Below, in pieces: positions 6,851 to 11,492 of a stretch of DNA of 11,492 nucleotides; the first letter of the stretch is position 1, and each line of letters begins with the position of its first letter. Made by a program: the position numbers and the translations under genes. The stretch lies in NCBI GenBank assembly GCA_007118045.1, contig SKTG01000312.1:1-11492 (forward strand). The letters are read 5' to 3'. Origin of the DNA: Nitriliruptoraceae bacterium. GTDB lineage: Bacteria > Actinomycetota > Nitriliruptoria > Nitriliruptorales > Nitriliruptoraceae. The notes below the pieces were generated by a model, which saw only the letters and a program-made list of their open reading frames with translations, was not told the origin of the DNA and made no database searches.

Positions 6851-6879
6851 TTGACGGGCACGAGGGCGGACACTTAGGT
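6851..6879 (+). promoter_or_regulatory. Promoter of the SDR-SDR-SDR-FAH operon (TTGACG-17-TTAGGT)
   Basis: TTGACG at 6851-6856 and TTAGGT at 6874-6879 are separated by exactly 17 bases, the best sigma-70-type promoter match in the window. Transcription would start near 6886, leaving a leader of about 25 bases that contains the ribosome binding site at 6901-6906. Confidence 0.6.
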
Positions 6880-6900
6880 GCCGCCGTTCGCTTCTCGATC

Positions 6901-6906
6901 AGGTGG
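6901..6906 (+). promoter_or_regulatory. Ribosome binding site AGGTGG deciding the start of the first SDR
   Basis: AGGTGG lies 5 bases before ATG 6912. This favours 6912 over the upstream in-frame GTG at 6903, which overlaps the site itself, and over ATG 6918. Confidence 0.55.
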
Positions 6907-6911
6907 TCGCC

Positions 6912-7673
6912 ATGAGCATGTTCGATCTCTCGGGCAAGGTCGCCCTCGTCACCGGTGGTGGCAGGGGGCTCGGACGAGGCATGGCCCTGGCACTCGCCGA
7001 GGCCGGTGCGGACGTCGTCGTGACCAGCCGCAACGAGGCGGAGCTCGACGAGTCGGTGCGACAGCTCGGGGCGTACCCCGGCGATCCGCTGGCCGTCCCC
7101 GCCGACCTCTCGGCACCGGAGGGCCCGGAGCAGGTCGTCGCGGCGGTCGGCGAGCAGCGTGGACCGATCGACGTCATGGTCCATGCGGCCGGCCTGCAGG
7201 TGCGCAAGCCGGCGCTCGAGCTGTCCCTGGAGGAGTGGGACCGCGTCCAGTCGGTGCACCTGCGGGCGGCGTTCAGCCTGTCGCAGACGATCGGGCGCGA
7301 CATGATCGACCGCGGCTCGGGTGGCTCCATCATCCTCGTCTCCTCGCTGACGGCCAACATCGGCATCCGCAACACCAGCGCGTACGGCGCGGCCAAGAGC
7401 GGTATCGAGGGGCTCATGCGCACGCTCGCGGCGGAGTGGGCGACCCACGGGGTGCGGGTGAACGCGGTCACCCCCGGGTTCTTCCACACGGAGCTCACCG
7501 ATGCGATGTTCCAGGACGAGCAGCGCCGTGAGTGGATGCTGGGACGGATCCCGATGGGACGGGCGGGGACACCCGAGGACCTCGCGGGTGCCGCCGTCTT
7601 CCTCGCCTCGGACGCGTCCGCGTACGTGACGGGTCAGGCCATCGCCGTCGACGGCGGGTGGCTGGCCGCCTGA
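6912..7673 (+). CDS. Short-chain dehydrogenase/reductase 1 (classical, gluconate 5-dehydrogenase/KduD-like)
   Basis: A 253-residue classical SDR with a complete active site. The cofactor loop TGGGRGLG is at 14-21, with TSRN at 38-41 following the second strand; R40 there is compatible with NADP use but not decisive. HAAG at 91-94 replaces the usual NNAG. The catalytic residues are S145, Y158 and K162 (VSS...YGAAK). The NAVTPGF segment at 184-190 and the closing DGGW at 247-250 are standard. The sequence style is that of sugar or sugar-acid oxidoreductases such as gluconate 5-dehydrogenase and 2-deoxy-D-gluconate 3-dehydrogenase. It is the first gene of a four-gene plus-strand operon ending in an FAH-family hydrolase. 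Possible roles are oxidation of the starting aldose or sugar acid, or C4 oxidation of a 2-keto-3-deoxy acid. Family assignment is secure; substrate unknown. Confidence 0.9.
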   Translation: MSMFDLSGKVALVTGGGRGLGRGMALALAEAGADVVVTSRNEAELDESVRQLGAYPGDPLAVPADLSAPEGPEQVVAAVGEQRGPIDVMVHAAGLQVRKPALELSLEEWDRVQSVHLRAAFSLSQTIGRDMIDRGSGGSIILVSSLTANIGIRNTSAYGAAKSGIEGLMRTLAAEWATHGVRVNAVTPGFFHTELTDAMFQDEQRREWMLGRIPMGRAGTPEDLAGAAVFLASDASAYVTGQAIAVDGGWLAA

Positions 7674-7701
7674 ACCCGCTCACGCGAACGTGGTCTAGGG
7701 T
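7671..7701 (+). promoter_or_regulatory. Possible internal promoter before the second SDR
   Basis: TAGGGT at 7696-7701 matches the -10 form seen at 2685-2680. TGAACC at 7671-7676, overlapping the stop of the first SDR, would be a poor -35 at 19-base spacing. The 90-bp gap after the first SDR is the longest inside this operon, which allows an internal start. Support is mainly the -10 box. Confidence 0.3.
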
Positions 7702-7763
7702 GAGAGGTCCGTGGCGCGAGCGTGCCGGCCACGACCGTGACGACGGGTGTGCCAGGAGGATGC

Positions 7764-8534
7764 ATGGATCTCGGCTTGGCGGGACGCGTGGCGCTGGTCT
7801 CGGGCGCCAGCAGCGGGCTCGGGCTGGCGGTCGCGAAGGAGCTGGCGGCCGAGGGCGCCGACGTCGCCATCGCCTCCCGTGACCGGGCCCGCCTCGCCGA
7901 CGCGGAGCGGGACGTCGACGCCGCCGGCCCTGGCCGCGTCCACGCCACCGCGCTGGACGTGCGTGACACCGCTGCCGTCGAGGCCTGGGTGGGCGAGGCG
8001 GCCGACGCGCTCGGAGGCGTCCACATCCTGGTCGCGAACGCGGGTGGGCCACCCCCGGGGATGGCGACGGAATTCGGGGTCGAGGACTACCGAGAGGCCG
8101 TCGAGCTGAACCTGCTGTCGTCGATCGCGATGACGACGGCCGTCCTGCCCCATCTCCGCTCGGCCGGCTGGGGCCGCCTGCTCTACGTCACGTCGGTGGC
8201 CGTCAAGCAGCCCATCCCGCACCTGGCGTTGTCGAACACCGCCAGGGCCGGTGTGCTGGGCTACGCGAAGTCGCTGGTGCACGACCTCGGCGACGCCGGT
8301 ATCACCGTCAACGTCCTGGCGCCCGGGCTGACCCGGACCGCCCGCCTGGAGAGCATGGCCGGCGAGGACGTCGAGGCCGGGGTGGCCGAGATGGCGCGCT
8401 CGGTCCCGCTCGGCCGGGTCGCCGACCCCGAGGAGTTCGCCGCCGCGGCGGCGTTCCTCGCCAGCGACCGCGCGTCGTTCGTCACCGGTGTGGTGTTCCC
8501 GGTCGACGGCGGTGCCACCGGGTCCCTGTCCTAG
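7764..8534 (+). CDS. Short-chain dehydrogenase/reductase 2, atypical BKR-like SDR lacking the Tyr/Lys catalytic pair
   Basis: A 256-residue SDR-fold protein. The cofactor loop SGASSGLG at 13-20, NAG at 92-94 and the closing VDGG at 247-250 are present. The strand YVTS ends in the expected catalytic Ser (S144). Thirteen residues later, where Tyr should stand, is S157, and four residues on, where Lys should stand, is R161: the YxxxK motif is replaced by SNTAR. This matches a known SDR branch (putative beta-ketoacyl-reductase-like) recognised for not matching the catalytic tetrad, with the LSNxxRxxxxGxxKxL pattern, so it is a subfamily trait and not decay. ATG 7764 has AGGAGG (7754-7759) 4 bases upstream; the in-frame ATG at 7722 and GTG at 7749 would put that site inside the gene. 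The reaction is unknown; it may be a dehydrogenase with a different mechanism or a non-redox lyase or isomerase. Confidence 0.88.
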   Translation: MDLGLAGRVALVSGASSGLGLAVAKELAAEGADVAIASRDRARLADAERDVDAAGPGRVHATALDVRDTAAVEAWVGEAADALGGVHILVANAGGPPPGMATEFGVEDYREAVELNLLSSIAMTTAVLPHLRSAGWGRLLYVTSVAVKQPIPHLALSNTARAGVLGYAKSLVHDLGDAGITVNVLAPGLTRTARLESMAGEDVEAGVAEMARSVPLGRVADPEEFAAAAAFLASDRASFVTGVVFPVDGGATGSLS

Positions 8535-8559
8535 ATCATCTACGAGGAGGCGAGGGATC

Positions 8560-9324
8560 ATGGAGCTGCGTTTCGATGGACGGTCCGTGCTGGTCACCGG
8601 TGGGAGCACCGGGATCGGTGCCGCCGTCGCCGAGGCCTTCGGGGCGGCAGGTGCACGCGTGGCCGTGCACTACAACCGGAGCGCGGAGGCCGCCCAGCAG
8701 GTGCTCGACGCCATCACCGCGACCGGTGCCGAGGGCGCCCTCGTCCAGGCGGACCTGACGGAGCCGGGTGCCGCCGAACGCGTCGTGGGCGAGGTCGTCG
8801 AGCGGTGGGGCGGCGTCGACGTGCTCGTCAACAACGCGGGGGACATGATCGGGCGCAGCGCCGTCGAGGACGCCACCGACGAGCTGTACGAGAGCATCAT
8901 GGACCTCAACCTGCGGCAGCTCTTCCAGTGCTGCCGGGCCGTCATCCCCGGCATGCGTGAGCGTGGGGGTGGGGCCATCGTCAACGTCAGCTCGATCGCC
9001 GCGCGCACGGGGGGCGCCGGCGGCGCCGTCATGTACGCCACCAGCAAGGGCGCGGTGTCGACCCTCACGCGCGGCCTCGCCAAGGAGGTCGCCGGCGACA
9101 ACATCCGGGTCAACGCACTCGCGCCGGGTGTGATCGAGACCGCCTTCCACACCCGTCACACGGACCCGGAGAAGTGGCAGGGCCTCATGGCCAGCATCCC
9201 GCTCGGTCGGGCCGGTCGCCCGGAGGAGTGCGTGGCCCCCACGCTGCTGCTCGCCTCCGACGAGCACGGCGGGTTCATCACCGGTCACTCGCTGGAGGTC
9301 AACGGTGGCCAGCTGATGCCGTGA
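8560..9324 (+). CDS. Short-chain dehydrogenase/reductase 3 (classical, FabG-like)
   Basis: A 254-residue classical SDR. TGGSTGIG at 13-20 is the cofactor loop; HYNRS at 37-41 follows the second strand, and R40 there is compatible with NADP preference. NNAG is at 91-94. The catalytic residues are S145, Y159 and K163 (VSS...YATSK), and NALAPG at 185-190 and VNGGQ at 247-251 are standard. ATG 8560 is set by GAGGAGG (8544-8550), 9 bases upstream; the frame is open further upstream to an ATG at 8488, but that stretch lies within the second SDR gene. The gap to that gene is 25 bases, so the two are co-transcribed. Placed directly before the FAH-family gene, it is a good candidate for the enzyme that makes the diketo acid by oxidising C4 of a 2-keto-3-deoxy sugar acid, as in the L-rhamnose and L-fucose diketo routes. 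That role is inference from position. Confidence 0.9.
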   Translation: MELRFDGRSVLVTGGSTGIGAAVAEAFGAAGARVAVHYNRSAEAAQQVLDAITATGAEGALVQADLTEPGAAERVVGEVVERWGGVDVLVNNAGDMIGRSAVEDATDELYESIMDLNLRQLFQCCRAVIPGMRERGGGAIVNVSSIAARTGGAGGAVMYATSKGAVSTLTRGLAKEVAGDNIRVNALAPGVIETAFHTRHTDPEKWQGLMASIPLGRAGRPEECVAPTLLLASDEHGGFITGHSLEVNGGQLMP

Positions 9325-9325
9325 G

Positions 9326-9345
9326 CGGGACACCGGCGCGTCCCG
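9326..9345 (+). other. Hairpin just after the third SDR stop codon
   Basis: CGGGAC (9326-9331) and GTCCCG (9340-9345) form a perfect 6-bp stem around an 8-base loop, starting one base after the stop codon. It has no T-tract and precedes the ribosome binding site of the FAH gene by 8 bases. It may stabilise or partly terminate the message, or it may be chance in GC-rich DNA. Confidence 0.35.
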
Positions 9346-9353
9346 GATCGTCG

Positions 9354-9359
9354 AGGAGG
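9354..9359 (+). promoter_or_regulatory. Ribosome binding site AGGAGG deciding the GTG start of the FAH gene
   Basis: A perfect AGGAGG lies 8 bases before GTG 9368. With the family's typical MKLLRYG opening, it supports the GTG start. Confidence 0.75.
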
Positions 9360-9367
9360 AGAAGCTC

Positions 9368-10225
9368 GTGAAGCTGCTGCGCTACGGCCCGGCCGGCTCG
9401 GAACGCCCCGGCGTGTTGCTGGACGACGGACGGTTGCTGGACGTCTCCGCGGAGGTCGACGACTACGGACCCGCGTTCTTCGCTGGCGAGGGCGTCGATC
9501 GGGTGCGCGAGCTGATCGCCTCGCGCGGCTCCGGCCTGCCGACGGTCGAGGTCGACGACGTTCGCCTCGGTCCGCCGATCGCCCGCCCCCACAAGCTGAT
9601 GTGCGTGGGCCTCAACTACGCCGACCACGCCGCCGAGTCGGGGCAGCCGGTGCCCGCCGAGCCGATCGTCTTCTCCAAGGCCACCAACACGATCGTCGGC
9701 CCCGACGACGAGGTGCTCCTACCGCGTGGCTCCGTCAAGAGCGACTGGGAGGTCGAGCTCGCCGTGGTGCTCGGCGCCACGGCCCGCTACCTGCCGGACG
9801 AGGCCGCCGCCATGCGCACGATCGCCGGTTACTGCATCAGCAACGACGTCTCCGAACGGGAGTTCCAGCTCGAGCGCGGCGGCCAGTGGGTCAAGGGCAA
9901 GAGCTGCGAGACCTTCAACCCGCTCGGACCGTGGCTCGTCACCGCCGACGAGGTCGGGGATCCCCAGCGCCTCGATCTGTCCCTCGCGCTCAACGGCACC
10001 ACCGTCCAGTCGGGCAACACGGAGACGATGATCTTCGGCGTCGCCCACCTCGTCTGGTACCTGAGCCAGTTCATGGTGCTCGAGCCCGGCGACCTGCTGA
10101 ACACGGGGACGCCCCCGGGCGTCGGCATGGGCATGGAGCCCCAGCGGTTCCTGCAGGAGGGCGACGTCATGGAGCTCGAGGTCGCCGGGCTCGGTCGTCA
10201 GCGTCAGGTCTGCGGCCGGGCCTGA
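9368..10225 (+). CDS. Fumarylacetoacetate hydrolase (FAH)-family protein, 2,4-diketo-3-deoxy-sugar-acid hydrolase-like
   Basis: A 285-residue FAH-family enzyme that binds Mg/Mn and cleaves a carbon-carbon bond between carbonyls. A short N-terminal domain (1-70) opens MKLLRYG and is followed by LMCVGLNYADHAAE at 77-90, which begins the catalytic fold. Metal ligands are E128 and E130 (SDWEVELAVVLG) and D160 (ISNDVSERE). K176 or K178 in QWVKGKSCETF and the NPLGPW turn at 184-189 shape the active site, and TGTPPGVGMG at 246-255 is the substrate loop. The EFQLERGGQW-VKGKS pattern is that of proteins often labelled ureidoglycolate lyase but close to characterised 2,4-diketo-3-deoxy-L-fuconate and -rhamnonate hydrolases, which give pyruvate plus lactate. 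It ends the three-SDR operon, which strongly suggests a sugar-acid diketo pathway rather than purine breakdown. The exact chain length and stereochemistry of its substrate are unknown. Confidence 0.9.
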   Translation: MKLLRYGPAGSERPGVLLDDGRLLDVSAEVDDYGPAFFAGEGVDRVRELIASRGSGLPTVEVDDVRLGPPIARPHKLMCVGLNYADHAAESGQPVPAEPIVFSKATNTIVGPDDEVLLPRGSVKSDWEVELAVVLGATARYLPDEAAAMRTIAGYCISNDVSEREFQLERGGQWVKGKSCETFNPLGPWLVTADEVGDPQRLDLSLALNGTTVQSGNTETMIFGVAHLVWYLSQFMVLEPGDLLNTGTPPGVGMGMEPQRFLQEGDVMELEVAGLGRQRQVCGRA

Positions 10226-10266
10226 GCGCCCGAGCGAGCGGGGCCCGGGTCGCAGGGGCGCGGGCG
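10226..10266. terminator. GC-rich convergent intergenic region with inverted repeats
   Basis: The 41-bp gap between the convergent stops contains GCGCCC (10226-10231) paired with GGGCGC (10256-10261), and an overlapping pair CGCCCG (10227-10232) with CGGGCG (10261-10266). The loop is long (24-28 bases) and there is no T-tract. It may stop transcription from both sides, but the evidence is only the repeats and the convergent layout. Confidence 0.3.
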
Positions 10267-11430
10267 TCACCCCGAGGCGAAGCGCTCGAGGATCTCCCGG
10301 TCCACCGTGACCCCGAGGCCGGGTCGCTCGCCGACCGTCAGCCAGCCGTCCTGCGGGCGCAGGTCCGGGGTCATCATCGCGTCCCGGATCGGATGCGGGG
10401 TGCTGTCGAACTCGAAGACCGGCTCCTGAGCGAGCACCGTCGGGTGCTCGGTCGGCGGGGTGGACGGCAGCGTGCTGGCGAGGTGCAACGCCGCAGCGAT
10501 GGCCACCGGTGTCCCCCACACGTGCGGGTAGACCCGGACGTGCACGGCGCGGGCGAGCGAGGCGATCTCGCGCGCCGCGGCCAGACCGCCACAGTTCGCG
10601 ACGTCGGGCTGGACGACGTCGACGGCTCCGCCGAGGAGCAGGTCGCGGAACGCCTCGATGCTGCCCAGGTGCTCGCCACCGGTGATGGGCAGCGTCAACG
10701 CGCGCCGGACCTCGCGGTACCCGTCCAGATCGTGGCGTTGGACAGGCTCCTCGAACCACGCGACGTCGAGCTCCTCGAGGTCGCGGCCGAGGGCGATCGC
10801 CGTGGCGCGGTCGTAGGCGCCGTTCGCATCCACCATCAGGGCGACGTCCTCCCCGACGACCTCGCGGAGGCGCGTCACGGCCGCGAGGTCGTCCGCGGGT
10901 GCGAGCCCGCCGATCTTCATCTTCATCGCCTGGAAACCGGCCTCGAGGTAGGTGGTCGCCTCCTCGGCCCGGGCGCTCGAGTCCCGGGCCCGCGTCGCGT
11001 CGTAGTAGAGGCCGGTGGCGTACGCCGCGACGTGCTCGCGGACGCGGCCACCGAGCAGGTCCGAGACGGGGCGCCCCGTCGCCTGTCCCATCACGTCCCA
11101 CAAGGCGGTCTCCAGCCCGCTGAAGGCCTGCGCGGCGAAGCCGCCAGCGGTCCACCCGGCCCGGTCGAAGGTCGCCTGGACCCGCTGACGGATGCCGGCG
11201 AGGTGGAAGGGGTCTGCGCCGACCGCCAGCGGCGCGAGGACCTCCTCGACGAAGCGTGCGCCCGACGCCGGCATCGTCCCGGCGCCCGACTCGCCCCACC
11301 CGACGACGCCGTCGTCGGTCTCGACCTCGATCAGCAGCGCCTGCCGGATCGGGGTCGTGTACATCGACCAGCGGAACGGCTCGTCGATGGTGGCACGGAG
11401 GTGGTGGGCGCGGACCTCGCGGACTCGCAT
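10267..11430 (-). CDS. Mandelate racemase/muconate lactonizing-family enzyme with K-x-K motif (galactarolactone cycloisomerase-like)
   Basis: A 387-residue enolase-superfamily enzyme of the mandelate racemase subgroup. The capping domain (about 1-125) contains GWGESGAG at 44-51 and ALWDVMGQATGRP at 109-121. The barrel has the K170-M-K172 motif (MKMKIGG), metal ligands D201 (MVDANG), E227 (WFEEP) and E253 (GGEH), and an Asp-His dyad from D276 (VQPD) and H303 (VYPHVWG). All catalytic residues are present. The KMKIGG plus YPHVWG combination recalls D-galactarolactone cycloisomerase and some acid-sugar dehydratases; sequence alone does not separate these. ATG 11430 has GAGGAG (11442-11437) 6 bases upstream. 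It is convergent with the FAH gene and probably coupled to an upstream gene through a TGATG overlap. It is clearly distinct from the other enolase-superfamily protein in the window, which has K-x-W, so the two probably act on different substrates or steps. Confidence 0.9.
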   Translation of the reverse strand: MRVREVRAHHLRATIDEPFRWSMYTTPIRQALLIEVETDDGVVGWGESGAGTMPASGARFVEEVLAPLAVGADPFHLAGIRQRVQATFDRAGWTAGGFAAQAFSGLETALWDVMGQATGRPVSDLLGGRVREHVAAYATGLYYDATRARDSSARAEEATTYLEAGFQAMKMKIGGLAPADDLAAVTRLREVVGEDVALMVDANGAYDRATAIALGRDLEELDVAWFEEPVQRHDLDGYREVRRALTLPITGGEHLGSIEAFRDLLLGGAVDVVQPDVANCGGLAAAREIASLARAVHVRVYPHVWGTPVAIAAALHLASTLPSTPPTEHPTVLAQEPVFEFDSTPHPIRDAMMTPDLRPQDGWLTVGERPGLGVTVDREILERFASG

Positions 11431-11492
11431 CAGGTACTCCTCGCCGGGTCGTCCGGCCGTCTGGTCGCCTGCGGGCCGCCGATCCGGGCGAG
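11430..11492 (-). CDS. C-terminal end of an upstream gene (partial, unidentified)
   Basis: On the minus strand, a frame entering at the window edge stays open for 20 codons and ends at a TGA whose last base is the A of the next gene's ATG (TGATG overlap). Eighteen of the 20 codons end in G or C, more than in either other frame here, which supports coding. The tail reads ARIGGPQATRRPDD and is too short to assign. If real, the K-x-K enolase-superfamily gene is not first in its operon. The stretch is too short to be certain. Confidence 0.4.
   Translation of the reverse strand, partial: LARIGGPQATRRPDDPARST

Noticed and set aside
5102..6877. A 591-codon plus-strand frame running through the end of the enolase-superfamily gene and antisense to the kinase
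   Set aside because: It has low-complexity Arg/Gly/Pro/His composition and no motifs, and it crosses two well-supported genes and their hairpin.
7681..7692. Small hairpin CACG-CGAA-CGTG after the first SDR
   Set aside because: The stem is only 4 bp and it falls inside the candidate promoter spacer. It is too weak to call a terminator.
6912..9324. The three SDR genes as a recent tandem triplication
   Set aside because: They share only the family motifs and general fold; cofactor loops, active sites and C-termini all differ, so they are distinct SDR lineages and not recent copies.
9368..10225. Ureidoglycolate lyase as the product of the FAH-family gene
   Set aside because: This name is often transferred to the family, but no purine or allantoin genes are present. 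The SDR and sugar-acid neighbours favour a diketo sugar-acid hydrolase.
9719..11299. A 526-codon minus-strand frame spanning the second enolase-superfamily gene and antisense to the FAH gene
   Set aside because: It is out of frame with the conserved enzyme, arginine-rich and without motifs, and it crosses the convergent gene boundary.

Overview
The window is a dense, very GC-rich stretch with strong G/C preference at third codon positions, GTG as well as ATG starts, 4-base stop/start overlaps and TAGGGT-like -10 boxes. Together these suggest a high-GC actinobacterium. The species cannot be named from the sequence; one of the deep-branching classes is possible, but that is a guess. There are no rRNA or tRNA genes, CRISPR arrays, insertion sequences or phage genes. 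No stretch over 300 bases lacks a gene; the longest gap is the 166-bp divergent region at 6746-6911.

Layout. (1) Minus strand, 2672 to 1: a translationally coupled operon encoding a NIPSNAP-family protein, two different NAD-dependent D-2-hydroxyacid dehydrogenases, and an HpcH/HpaI-type class II aldolase cut by the window edge. Its three junctions are ATGA, GTGA and ATGA overlaps. (2) Plus strand, 2759-5429: divergent from the first operon across an 86-bp promoter region, an FAD-linked D-lactate dehydrogenase/glycolate oxidase-like enzyme followed by an enolase-superfamily (mandelate racemase group) protein. (3) Minus strand, 6745-5450: a DUF1537 four-carbon acid-sugar kinase, convergent with the previous gene over a 20-bp gap that is almost entirely one hairpin. 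(4) Plus strand, 6912-10225: three consecutive short-chain dehydrogenases and a fumarylacetoacetate-hydrolase (FAH) family protein. (5) Minus strand, 11430-10267: a second mandelate-racemase-group protein with a K-x-K active site, probably coupled to an upstream gene of which only the last 20 codons are visible.

How the genes may work together (inference): this is a sugar-acid catabolic island. Sugar-acid dehydratases or cycloisomerases of the enolase superfamily would form 2-keto-3-deoxy acids. These could be cleaved by the HpaI aldolase to pyruvate plus an aldehyde. Alternatively, an SDR could oxidise them at C4 and the FAH protein could hydrolyse the diketo acid to pyruvate plus a 2-hydroxyacid, as in the known diketo-hydrolase routes for L-rhamnose and L-fucose. 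The FAD-linked dehydrogenase and the two NAD-linked hydroxyacid dehydrogenases would handle the hydroxyacid/oxoacid products. The C4 kinase points to tetronate or oxo-tetronate intermediates. The true substrate is not readable from sequence, and no transporter, lactonase or transcription regulator is visible, so the cluster very likely continues on both sides.
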